A DNA stretch of 17,822 nt from JANMMJ01 sp964543235 (GCA_964543235.1 CAZIXE010000075.1:1-17822), one strand, 5' to 3'; shown: positions 9,814 through 17,415, counted from the first letter of the stretch. The notes: generated by a model from the letters alone, not told the origin. Translations and numbers: made by a program.

Positions 9814-12800
9814 CTAGAGAATGAAGTCCGCCGCCGTGAGGGAGGTTGCCGTCACATTGAGGAGGAGGATTGCCGATTCGGCGCCGCCGGTGCCGGTGGT
9901 GTTGAGCTCGACGATGGTGTTGGCGCCGGACTGCACGACGCGCAACTGGCCCTCGGCGGTGAAGGCGGCTGTGCCGATGAAGACAAAGTCCTGATTGCCC
10001 GAGGTCCCGGCCCTGGCGTCGATATCGAAGACATCGATGCGGTCGATGCCCGCCTCGAAGTCGGTGATGGTGTCGGGCTTGTTGGCGGTGGTGCCGGTGG
10101 TGCCGTTGAAATCGAAGACGTCGGCACCGGCGCCGCTGGTCATGGTGTCCTGGCCGCCGGCCCCGTTCAACGTGTCGCTGCCAGCCCCGCCATCCAGCGT
10201 GTCGCGGCCATCGCTGCCTTCCAGCAGGTCGTTGCCGCCGGCGCCCAAGAACCAGTCGGCGGCGGTGCTGCCATACATGGTGTCATTGCCGGTGTCGGAG
10301 CCAATGATGAATTCGATGCTGTTGTAGACATCGCCCGCGGCCGCGCCGGCCTTGAGGCCGGTGCCCAGGTTGATGTTGACGGCGGCATCGTTGAAATAGC
10401 TGGCGAAGTCGTTGCCGCTGCCGCCATTGAGCGTATCGGCGCCGGCGCCGCCTTCCAGCGTGTCAGCCCCGGCATTGCCGTTCAGCACGTCATTGCCGCC
10501 GAGGCCTCCGATGCTGTCGGCACCGCTGGCGCCGCTGATGGTGTCCTCTTCGCCGGTTCCGGCGATGTTGCCACTGCCGGAAATCACGAAGGACTGGTTG
10601 GTGACGGTGATGGCGATGGCCTGGGTTGCCGCGTTGATGCCATCGCTTACCACGGCGGTGACGTTGTAGACATTGTCGGCGCCGCTATCGGCCGGATTCT
10701 CGAAATCGGGCGGCGTCTTGAAGGTGATGACGCCGGTCGCGCTGTCGATGTTGAAGAGCGCCGCGTCGGTGCCGCTCAGCGCATAGGTGAGCGTGGCGCC
10801 CTCGGGGTCGGTGGCATTCACGTCGAGCACCGTGCCGGTGATGTTCTCCTGCACCGACGCCGTGGCCGGCGAGGTGATGGCCGGCGGATTGTTGGCGGCG
10901 GCGCCGACTGCGATGATGAATTCATCGGACACCGAGGCACCGGAGCCGTCGGAGGCGGTGATGCGCACGGTGATGGCGCCGACGTCGCCGGCCCCCGGGG
11001 TTCCCGAGAACTGGCCGGTTGCGGGATTGAAGCTCAGCCAGCCAGGCAGGGCGGCACCGCTGGCGAGCGTAGCCGTCAGTGACCTGGTATCGCCCACATC
11101 AACGTCGGCGAAGGTGTTGGCCGGGACCGTAAAGCTGAAGGCGGTTCCGGCGGTCGCCGACTGGTCCGGAATCAGTGCCGCCACGGTGGGGGCATCGTTG
11201 GTGCCGGTGATGGTGATGGTGATCGGGAACGTCGTGCCGTCGATCGAGGCGACGGTGATCGTGTCGACCAGCGTGGCGCCGGCCTTGAGGGCCTGCACGG
11301 CGGCGAGGCCGTTGTTCAGCGTGTAGGTCCAGGCGCCGGCCGAGGTGATGGTGAAGGTTCCGTAGGCAGGGCCGGTGGCGGGGGTGGTCTGGAAGGCCGC
11401 CTCGCCCGGATTGGGATCGGTGATGGTCAGCGTGCCGCCGGTGGTGATGGTGCCGTCCTCGGTGACGCCGCCGGCCGCGGTGCCGCCGATGGTGGCGGGC
11501 ACGTTCAGGATGTTGGCGGTGGAGTAGATGACGCCGGCGAAACTGAAATATTCGACCTCCAGCACCGTGTCGGTGCCTTCACTGCCGGCATTGTCGACGA
11601 TCGTGTAGGTCGAGCCGCTCTTGGTCACGGTATAGTTGGCGCGCGGCCCGGCATAGAAGACCATGTCGGCAGTCCCGGAGCCACCATTGATGCGGTCGTC
11701 GCCGCTGCCGCCGGTGGCCGTATCGTCGCCGCCGCGGCCCGAGATGGTGTCGTTGCCGGCCCCGCCGTCGATGTACTCGCCCATGTCGGAACAGGTGATC
11801 GAGTTCGCGGCGCCAACGGTATCGATGATCCGCAGTTCCTCGATGCCGGTGATGGTCATCTCGGTGGACGAGATATTCTCATGGGTGATCGCGGTCCCGA
11901 ACCTGATGGTGATGCGGTCAAAGCCCGAACCACCCTGGAAGTAGGCGAAGTCGTGGTCGTTCTGGATGGTCAGGTCGCAACCGGCATCGCCGGTTACCAG
12001 GCCGCCGATATGGATGATGGAGGAGCCGTAGAAATCGACAGTTCCGGTGGCGAGAATGGTGTCAAGGCCGGTGTCGCCATGAACGTACTCGCCGGGGGCG
12101 GCGTCGCCGGTGTAGTAGATGAAAAGATCCGCTCCCTCGCGGCCGAGCAGATAGTCGGCGCCGGGGCCGCCGATGATGGTGTCGGCGCCATTGCCGGCGA
12201 TCACCGTGTCGTTGCCATCGGAACCGATGAACGTGTCGGCGAAACTGTCCTGGAGCTGCGCGATGGTGCCGCCGGTGAAGCCGGTCAGGATTCCGTTCAG
12301 ATAGTCGGCGACGTCGTTGCCGCCGGTGCCGGTGAAGGTGGCGGAGGGCGGCGGCAGCAGGCTGCTGATCGCATAGGTGACGCCGGCGAATGAGAGAAAT
12401 TCGACATTGCGAAGGATGTCGACGCCCTCGTTGCCGACATTGTCGGTCACCGTGTAGGAGCCGTCACCGTTCAGGGTGACGGAGAAATTGCCGAGCGGCC
12501 CGGCATAGACCGCCGTGTCGGTGCCGCCCAGCGTGTTGATGGTGTCGTTGCCGGTGCCACCATTCACGGTGTCGTTGCCGTTGTAGGTGGTGACCGAGTC
12601 GTCACCGCCATTGGCAATGACATTGAAGTTGCGGGTGGAGGTCGAGAAGCCCAGCGTGTTGCTGCCATCGCTGTCGATGACCGTGACGTTCTCGAGATTG
12701 TTGAGGCCGCTGGTCGGTACGAGTGGCTGCCAGACGAAATTTGCGAGCGAGCTGAGGACGACCAGCGTGTCGTTGCCGGCGCCGAAGTCGATGACGGTGG

Positions 12801-13377
12801 CGGCGTCGAACTGGGCGGTGGTGAGAACGAGCGTGTCGTTGCCGGCGCTGCCGGTGAAGGCCAGGCGCTCGATGCCGGTCAGGACAGGCCAGGAACCGGT
12901 AAGATCGATGACGCCCGTGAAGAGGGCGGTGACCGTGTCGGTGCCCGATCCGGCGTCGATCGTCGAGAAGCCGGCAAACTGTGCCGCACTCATGGTGATC
13001 GAGTCGTTGCCGCCGCTGCCGATGAGCGATTCGATCGCGGCGAGAGTACCTGTCGAGAAATTGACGGTGGTGGTGTTGGTCAGGCTGATGGTGTCGTCGC
13101 CGCTGCCGCCGTCGATCATTTCACCGGCCGTGAAGTCGCCATTGGCCAGCTGAAACAGATCGCTGCCGCCATTGCCGAAGAGCGAATCAATACCGGCGCC
13201 GCCGACAATGGTGTCGTCGCCGGCTCCGGCCGAAATGTAGTCGTCGCCTGCGAGGCCGTTGAAGCTGTCGCCGATCAAATCCTGCAACAATGCGAGCGTA
13301 CCGCCGGTGAAGCCCGTCAATAGTCCTGCAGCTGCGTCCGCCGTGTCGGCGCCGCCGGTTCCTGTGAAAGCCGCCAT
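9814..13377 (-). CDS. RTX-type calcium-binding secreted protein 2 (large, modular)
   Basis: A 1187-aa protein without an N-terminal signal peptide, read as a type I-secreted cell-surface or matrix protein. Order: module N copy 1 (18-50), RTX repeats, a beta-rich region with several TTAQFD/SAAQFAG-like units (100-255), RTX (256-290), a segment ending VEFLSFAGVTY (287-335), module N copy 2 (361-393), a middle matching RTX 1 (410-535), RTX (537-570), and a second VEYFSFAGVIY segment. A VCBS domain (625-728), a CADG/He-PIG Ig-like domain (730-825), a cadherin-like domain (831-925), RTX repeats (945-1085) and a serralysin-type C-terminus ending DFIL follow. Cys467 and Cys529 are its only cysteines and are absent from RTX 1. 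The ATG at 13377 has GGGGAG six bases upstream. No enzyme domain is visible. Confidence 0.93.
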   Translation of the reverse strand: MAAFTGTGGADTADAAAGLLTGFTGGTLALLQDLIGDSFNGLAGDDYISAGAGDDTIVGGAGIDSLFGNGGSDLFQLANGDFTAGEMIDGGSGDDTISLTNTTTVNFSTGTLAAIESLIGSGGNDSITMSAAQFAGFSTIDAGSGTDTVTALFTGVIDLTGSWPVLTGIERLAFTGSAGNDTLVLTTAQFDAATVIDFGAGNDTLVVLSSLANFVWQPLVPTSGLNNLENVTVIDSDGSNTLGFSTSTRNFNVIANGGDDSVTTYNGNDTVNGGTGNDTINTLGGTDTAVYAGPLGNFSVTLNGDGSYTVTDNVGNEGVDILRNVEFLSFAGVTYAISSLLPPPSATFTGTGGNDVADYLNGILTGFTGGTIAQLQDSFADTFIGSDGNDTVIAGNGADTIIGGPGADYLLGREGADLFIYYTGDAAPGEYVHGDTGLDTILATGTVDFYGSSIIHIGGLVTGDAGCDLTIQNDHDFAYFQGGSGFDRITIRFGTAITHENISSTEMTITGIEELRIIDTVGAANSITCSDMGEYIDGGAGNDTISGRGGDDTATGGSGDDRINGGSGTADMVFYAGPRANYTVTKSGSTYTIVDNAGSEGTDTVLEVEYFSFAGVIYSTANILNVPATIGGTAAGGVTEDGTITTGGTLTITDPNPGEAAFQTTPATGPAYGTFTITSAGAWTYTLNNGLAAVQALKAGATLVDTITVASIDGTTFPITITITGTNDAPTVAALIPDQSATAGTAFSFTVPANTFADVDVGDTRSLTATLASGAALPGWLSFNPATGQFSGTPGAGDVGAITVRITASDGSGASVSDEFIIAVGAAANNPPAITSPATASVQENITGTVLDVNATDPEGATLTYALSGTDAALFNIDSATGVITFKTPPDFENPADSGADNVYNVTAVVSDGINAATQAIAITVTNQSFVISGSGNIAGTGEEDTISGASGADSIGGLGGNDVLNGNAGADTLEGGAGADTLNGGSGNDFASYFNDAAVNINLGTGLKAGAAAGDVYNSIEFIIGSDTGNDTMYGSTAADWFLGAGGNDLLEGSDGRDTLDGGAGSDTLNGAGGQDTMTSGAGADVFDFNGTTGTTANKPDTITDFEAGIDRIDVFDIDARAGTSGNQDFVFIGTAAFTAEGQLRVVQSGANTIVELNTTGTGGAESAILLLNVTATSLTAADFIL
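12199..12297 (-). repeat. N-module copy 2 in RTX 2
   Basis: Codons 361-393 of RTX 2, including LTGFTGGTIAQLQD and DTFIGSDGND. It starts the half of RTX 2 that is homologous to nearly all of RTX 1. Confidence 0.8.
13228..13326 (-). repeat. N-module copy 1 in RTX 2
   Basis: Codons 18-50 of RTX 2, including LTGFTGGTLALLQD and DSFNGLAGDD, near the N-terminus exactly as in RTX 1. Confidence 0.8.
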
Positions 13378-13566
13378 CCCTTGCTCCCCGGTCGCTTCGG
13401 TGGTCCCCGTTTCGCCAATCGGGAATCCTGCGTCAAGTGATTAACAGGTAAATATTGTGCCACAACGGGTAATTCAGGCGAACTTCCCAACATGATACAG
13501 CAAATATTAACACCCTGGAGTTTTTCGCGGCAAAACAACTGATTTCGATGGTTAACCGCCGCCGCT
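13378..13566 (-). promoter_or_regulatory. AT-rich upstream region of RTX 2
   Basis: This 189-bp stretch between the MFS stop and the RTX 2 start is clearly more AT-rich than its surroundings. It contains two copies of AAATATT (13450-13456 and 13502-13508), each preceded by ACAG, spaced 52 bp (about five helical turns), and a GGTTAACC palindrome near 13550. No convincing sigma-70 hexamer pair was found. A promoter for RTX 2 must lie here unless it is transcribed through from the MFS gene. Confidence 0.4.
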
Positions 13567-14979
13567 TCAGCCCGGTAACCGGCCAACCGAGAGGCGCCAG
13601 GCCGAGACACAGCCGAACAGGGCCAGCGGCACGAAGGCGAAGAACAGGATCGGAGCAGCGCTGGCGGCGGCGGCGCGCGTGAAGCCGCCGGAGAATCCCG
13701 CCATGTTGGCGATGATGCCGGCCAGCGCCGCGCCAACCGCATAGCCCATGCGTTGCAGGGCCGGGGCGGCCGAGGCGGCAATGGTGCGTTCGTCGGCGGG
13801 GGCGGCCTCGACGATCTTGCGGATGGCGAAGGGCCAGGCGATGCCGAAGCCACCGCCCTGCAGCAGGGCACAGGCAAGGATCGCGGGGATCGATCCCAGG
13901 GGGACGGCGAGACCGAGGCCTGCCACGCCCAGAGCGATCATGGCGGCGCCGGTCCTGATGATCGCGGGCTCGTGGCGCGGCCGGGCCCCGGCTACCAGGA
14001 TGGACAGGATCGACCAGGAGAGCGATTCGCTGGCGATGATGTAGCCGGTCAGGAGCGGGCTGAAGCCGTGCAGGCTGGCCAGGAGGAGCGGGCCATAGAC
14101 AGTGAAAGACACGGTGGCCATGGCGAGGGCGGCGACCATCACCATGCCGGACCCCAGGGTGCGGGTGAGGCGGAAGGGGCGGGAGGGAAACATGCGGGTG
14201 GCGGGGTTGCGGGCGTCGAGGCGGAAGAAGCCCGCCACGCCGGCGAGGCCGCCTGCCAGCAAGGCAAGCGACAGGGGTACGGGGAAGTCGAGGCCGGCCG
14301 CGGCCACCAGCATGATGCCGGCCGCCAGGCAGGCCAGAGCTGCGGCAGGAAAGCCCGGTGCGGCGGCGCGCGAAGCACGGGCCTCACTGGCGCGCAAGAC
14401 GATGGCGAAAACCGGGGTCAGGATGCCGCCGGCCACGGCGAAGGCCCCGAAGGCCCAGCGCCAGGAGGCGTGCTCCACCCAGAGGGCGCCGATCAGCGGG
14501 CCGGAAAAGGCCGCCACACCCCAGACTGCCGAGAGGATCGAAAAGAGCTGTGGCCAGATGGCGCGCGGAAACAGGCGCTCGGTGGCGACGAAGGCCATGG
14601 CGACGAGGCCACCGCCGCCCAGTCCCTCGATCAGCCGGCCCAGCAGCAGCACCGGCATCGCGGGTGCCAAGGCTGCTATGATGCAGCCGAGGCAATAGAT
14701 CGCCGCGGCGCCGGCCATGGCGCCGGCCACGGAATAGTTGAGGGTCAGCCGGCCCATGGCCGTGCCGGCGACGATGGCGCCCACTTCGTAGATGGCAAAG
14801 CTCCAGCCGATGAGCTGGATGCCGCCGATGTCATTCACCATGGCCGCCATGATGGTGCTGATCATGGTTTCAACACCGGCGTGCAGGAAGATGCCGAGGC
14901 TTATGATGCAGAAGGTGAACAGGCGGCCGGAGCGCCAGAGGGCGGACCAGGCGACGCCGTGATGGGGACCGGCGCTCAT
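13567..14979 (-). CDS. MFS exporter, DHA-type drug/proton antiporter
   Basis: A 470-aa inner-membrane protein with about 12-14 hydrophobic segments. Family marks are the loop 2-3 motif GTAMGRLTLNYS (motif A-like), the TM4 segment LLLGRLIEGLGGGG and the TM5 motif GPLIGALWVEHASWRWAF, typical of proton-driven drug exporters (DHA1/DHA2). Substrate is unknown. Its ATG (14977-14979) overlaps the stop of the upstream regulator by one base (TGATG), a strong sign of co-transcription and translational coupling. The pair therefore looks like a regulated efflux operon whose inducer is read by the cysteine-rich regulator. There is no partner membrane-fusion protein in the window. It lies between two RTX genes, but nothing in the sequence ties it functionally to them. 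Confidence 0.88.
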   Translation of the reverse strand: MSAGPHHGVAWSALWRSGRLFTFCIISLGIFLHAGVETMISTIMAAMVNDIGGIQLIGWSFAIYEVGAIVAGTAMGRLTLNYSVAGAMAGAAAIYCLGCIIAALAPAMPVLLLGRLIEGLGGGGLVAMAFVATERLFPRAIWPQLFSILSAVWGVAAFSGPLIGALWVEHASWRWAFGAFAVAGGILTPVFAIVLRASEARASRAAAPGFPAAALACLAAGIMLVAAAGLDFPVPLSLALLAGGLAGVAGFFRLDARNPATRMFPSRPFRLTRTLGSGMVMVAALAMATVSFTVYGPLLLASLHGFSPLLTGYIIASESLSWSILSILVAGARPRHEPAIIRTGAAMIALGVAGLGLAVPLGSIPAILACALLQGGGFGIAWPFAIRKIVEAAPADERTIAASAAPALQRMGYAVGAALAGIIANMAGFSGGFTRAAAASAAPILFFAFVPLALFGCVSAWRLSVGRLPG

Positions 14980-15602
14980 CAGCGCGCCGCGATGCGGTAG
15001 GCGCAGCGGCGGGCGCCGGCCGGGATATGATCGATTCGCTCGAGGCTCACATCAGGCCCGAGGACACGGCCGAAGAGGCTGAGTTCAGAGCGGCAGAAGC
15101 CCTGGCAGGCCGTGGCGGCGGCACAGATGGGGCAGTGGTTCTCAATGAGCAGCAAGGCTCCGTCAGCGTCGGCCCGGCACTCGGCCATGTAGCCCTCGGC
15201 GGTGCGCAGGGCGGCAAGGCTCTCGACCTTTGCAGCCAAGGATGAGTGGCGCGCAATTTCCGCCTGGTATCGCCGGAGCATCTGGCGTTCGCGCAGCGCG
15301 ATGAGCTGGTCGAGGCCGGTTTCGCCCACGAGCTCGCGAATGGCGTCGATGAGGTCGAGGGTCAGCGCGGCGTGGGAGTCGGGAAAGTGGCGGTCGGCGG
15401 CGGGCGTCAGCTTCCAGAAGCGACGCGGGCGGCCAACGCGCCCGGCCTGATCCTCGGGGGCGATGAGGGCGCGGGCCGCGAGTGCGGCCAGGTGCTTGCG
15501 CATGGCGGGCAGGGTGATGGCGAAATGACGGGCGAGGTCGGCCGCGGTTTGCGGCCCGCGGGATTTGAGCGAGTAGAGGATGCGCTGCTGCGGCGAGGGC
15601 AT
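14979..15602 (-). CDS. winged-helix regulator with SufR-like cysteine cluster
   Basis: A 207-aa regulator. The N-terminal winged helix (about 1-68) has TAADLARHFAITLPAMRKHLAAL as helix-turn-helix and RVGRPRRFWKLTPAA as the wing, the pattern of SufR and COG2345 predicted regulators. A helical linker leads to a C-terminal cysteine domain: C142, C157, C160, C166, C170 and C200, with ENHCPICAAATACQGFC as the core. SufR-type proteins bind a 4Fe-4S cluster through similarly placed cysteines, so a redox or iron-sulfur input is likely but not proven; zinc is an alternative. The ATG at 15602 is chosen because the frame can only be extended to a TTG at 15680 that lies inside a hairpin, and a promoter candidate (15636-15662) sits in that extension. 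It heads an operon with the MFS gene. Confidence 0.82.
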   Translation of the reverse strand: MPSPQQRILYSLKSRGPQTAADLARHFAITLPAMRKHLAALAARALIAPEDQAGRVGRPRRFWKLTPAADRHFPDSHAALTLDLIDAIRELVGETGLDQLIALRERQMLRRYQAEIARHSSLAAKVESLAALRTAEGYMAECRADADGALLLIENHCPICAAATACQGFCRSELSLFGRVLGPDVSLERIDHIPAGARRCAYRIAAR

Positions 15603-15633
15603 GAAGTGCCCGGCGAATAAAGATACTGATTGG

Positions 15634-15662
15634 TTTCTATATCTATCTCCCGCCTCTTGCAA
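15634..15662 (-). promoter_or_regulatory. candidate promoter of the regulator/MFS operon
   Basis: On the minus strand TTGCAA (15657-15662) is followed by an AT-rich -10 region: TAGAAA at 17-bp spacing (15634-15639) or TATAGA at 15 bp (15636-15641). A GATA...TATC inverted arrangement across the same region could be an operator. Transcription from here would give a leader of about 25 nt to the ATG at 15602. Confidence 0.4.
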
Positions 15663-15672
15663 CAGTGGCAGC

Positions 15673-15697
15673 GCCGCCAATTGACGGCGGTGGCGGC
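15673..15697 (-). terminator. possible terminator of RTX 3
   Basis: GCCGCC and GGCGGC form a perfect 6-bp stem (13-nt loop), with an alternative CCGCC/GGCGG stem of smaller loop, beginning 15 bases after the RTX 3 stop on the minus strand. There is no U-tract, so strength is uncertain. Confidence 0.3.
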
Positions 15698-15712
15698 TCC
15701 CCCGCGCCGGGC

Positions 15713-17143
15713 TCAGGCGAGCAGGTCGGCCAGGGTGAGGCCCGGCGTCACGACGCCCTTGAGCAGGATCGAACCCGCGTCGGTCAGGGTAACCTTCCAG
15801 CCCTCGGGGGTGAGGGTCAGGGCGGGCAACAGGTTCGCGGGCGCGGTGCCGGCGGCCCAGGGACCGAACTGCAGCCTGAGGCGATCGGTCCCCACGGTGA
15901 AATCACTGACGATGTCATGGTCCCAGCGCTCGGCCGAGCCGGGCGCGGTGGCGAAACGAAAGACGAAAACATCGTGGCCGGCCCCGCCGGTCAGGGTGTC
16001 ACTGCCATTGCCACCGGCGATCCGGTCGTTGCCGCCGCCACCATAGATCAGATCGGTGCCGCCCATGCCCAGCAGAAGGTCGTGGCCAATCCCGCCAAAG
16101 ATGCGGTCCTGGCCGGCCACTGCGGTGAATGGGCCGGCCTCGCCGGCAATTGTGTCATTCCCGGACCCGCCCATCAGCAGGTCCCAGTCGCCGGTGCCGG
16201 TCAGGTGGTCATCGCCGCCGCGGCCCAGGAGGTTGTTGGCGCCGGCGTGCTGCAGCGTGTCAGCCGCCGCGGTCCCGATCAGGCGGTTCTCCGGCTCGAT
16301 GACGAAGACGCCGGGACCGGCGGCAACCCTCGACCACTTGCCCGTTGCGGGCTCGAAGGCGAAGACGCCGTCATCGGCGGCGACGAAATCGATGTTCAGC
16401 AGCGAGTCGATGCCATTTGGCTCGATCACCGTGAAGCCGGCGGCCGATGGTGTGATGATGAGGTCGAAGAACGAGCGATAGTAGACGGCGATGTCGCTGC
16501 CGGTGCCGCCGTCCAGCGTATCGCTGCCAGCACCGGCATAGAGGGCGTCATCGCCCGTGCCACCGGCCAGCAGATCGGCGCCGGCGTCGCCGACCAGGCG
16601 ATCGTCACCGCCATTGCCGGTAATCGTATCGGCGTCGCCGCCGCCATTGAGGACGTCGTTGCCGGCACCACCTTCGAGTGTGTCGAAACCTGCATAGCCC
16701 CAGAACTCGTCGGGGCCGGTTCCGCCGCGCATGAAATCATTGCCGGCAAAGCCGATCAGGTGCGAGGGCAGTACCTGATCGCCGATCCGGTAGCGGGCAT
16801 CGAGGCGGTCATTGCCCGCGAGCAGCAGTTCGCGCAACGCATCGCCCGCGGCCGATTCGAAGGCGGCCTGCGCTGCGGTGGCGGCCAGCGCAAGATCCCC
16901 GAGTCCGTCCAGATATTGGCCGGACGCACTGTAGTGGTTGATGGCGGTGACGGTGCCTCCCGCCAGGGTTCCGGCGCGGGCGTCCCAGACCAGTCCGAAA
17001 CCGAGCAGATAGGTCATGCTGCCATCGGCATTGCGGAGGCCGAACTCGGTCGTGGTGCTGTAGGCGCGGCTATCGGCCAAAGGCGTGGCTCGCCAGGCTT
17101 CGAATAGCGAGGGGCCGATGCCAAAGAGCGTGTAGGTTGCCAG
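15713..17143 (-). CDS. RTX-type calcium-binding secreted protein 3 (CTG start proposed)
   Basis: A 476-aa protein with a non-repeat N-terminus (1-125, starting ATYTLFGIGPSLFEAW), RTX nonapeptides (about 130-215), a beta segment with DIAVYYRSFFDLIITPS (217-233), more repeats (290-392, including GGGGNDRIAGGNGSDTLTGG) and a serralysin-like C-terminus ending TLADLLA. It has no signal peptide, no VCBS or cadherin-like domain and no N-module, so it is a distinct lineage from RTX 1 and 2. Start choice: CTG at 17143 has GGAG seven bases upstream and gives an ATY N-terminus that parallels the MATF start of RTX 1. The nearest in-frame ATG upstream (17281) adds 46 residues with four or five cysteines, unlike RTX proteins; the next start downstream is TTG after residue 20. 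Type I secretion is inferred. Confidence 0.85.
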   Translation of the reverse strand: MATYTLFGIGPSLFEAWRATPLADSRAYSTTTEFGLRNADGSMTYLLGFGLVWDARAGTLAGGTVTAINHYSASGQYLDGLGDLALAATAAQAAFESAAGDALRELLLAGNDRLDARYRIGDQVLPSHLIGFAGNDFMRGGTGPDEFWGYAGFDTLEGGAGNDVLNGGGDADTITGNGGDDRLVGDAGADLLAGGTGDDALYAGAGSDTLDGGTGSDIAVYYRSFFDLIITPSAAGFTVIEPNGIDSLLNIDFVAADDGVFAFEPATGKWSRVAAGPGVFVIEPENRLIGTAAADTLQHAGANNLLGRGGDDHLTGTGDWDLLMGGSGNDTIAGEAGPFTAVAGQDRIFGGIGHDLLLGMGGTDLIYGGGGNDRIAGGNGSDTLTGGAGHDVFVFRFATAPGSAERWDHDIVSDFTVGTDRLRLQFGPWAAGTAPANLLPALTLTPEGWKVTLTDAGSILLKGVVTPGLTLADLLA

Positions 17144-17385
17144 GTGGTTACTCCGTTCTTGTGCGGTTGTATCGGATTGTAACGTTTGCGGGCAGGCGGC
17201 TCCACCTGCAAGTGCCGCACCAGTCGAGGAAAAGCAATCGGTGCAGCGCCACGGATCGGGTTCAGGGCAGTTTCGGGGCATCGCCACGGCTTCCGCGCAA
17301 GGCATTATCCACAAGCCGCCAAGTACCGGCTGACGCTGCGTTTTTGCGGTGCAATGCGCATTATAAAAAATTTGCGACAAGGCGC
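17144..17385. other. divergent interval between RTX 3 and the rRNA promoter
   Basis: No credible gene is seen. On the minus strand TACAAT (17176-17181) could be the -10 of RTX 3, with only a weak -35 (TGGAGC, 17199-17204). On the plus side it holds a DnaA box (17305-17313), a perfect palindrome AATGCGCATT (17353-17362) and the AT-rich tract 17361-17373 just upstream of the rRNA -35, placed like an UP element. Confidence 0.45.
17305..17313 (+). promoter_or_regulatory. consensus DnaA box
   Basis: TTATCCACA is an exact match to the strong DnaA box. It lies 72 bp upstream of the rRNA operon -35. Only one copy was seen, so this is not an origin by itself. DnaA could act here as a transcription factor, or the match may be chance. 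Confidence 0.45.
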
Positions 17386-17415
17386 TTGACACCCATGGGG
17401 AGGGGCCCATATAAC
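17386..17415 (+). promoter_or_regulatory. rRNA operon promoter
   Basis: Consensus TTGACA (17386-17391) is followed after 18 bp by TATAAC (17410-17415), with the A/T tract TTATAAAAAATTT just upstream as a likely UP element. A GC-rich stretch after the -10 resembles the discriminator of stringently controlled promoters. It implies a leader of about 360 nt before 16S. Confidence 0.8.

Noticed and set aside
7595..13377. CRISPR-like or tandem DNA repeats suggested by the recurring GCCGCC/GTCGTTGCC pattern
   Set aside because: The periodicity is about 27 bp and in frame; it encodes the Ca-binding nonapeptides of the RTX proteins.
13447..13462. A sigma-54-like site upstream of RTX 2 (TGGCAC-N5-TTACC, minus strand)
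   Set aside because: The -24 half is perfect, but the essential GC of the -12 element is lost (TTAC instead of TTGC).
13753..15000. A 415-codon plus-strand frame antisense to the MFS gene
   Set aside because: Very rich in Gly/Ala/Gln/Asp/His with no hydrophobic core; it is the reverse of a membrane protein gene and overlaps it fully.
15603..15680. A 26-residue N-terminal extension of the cysteine-rich regulator starting at TTG 15680
   Set aside because: The TTG lies inside a hairpin, the segment overlaps a promoter candidate, and family similarity begins after the ATG at 15602.
7595..17143. RTX proteins as serralysin proteases or haemolysins
   Set aside because: No HExxH zinc site, no pore-forming or phospholipase domain and no RTX acyltransferase gene were seen; only repeats, Ig-like domains and a secretion-type C-terminus.
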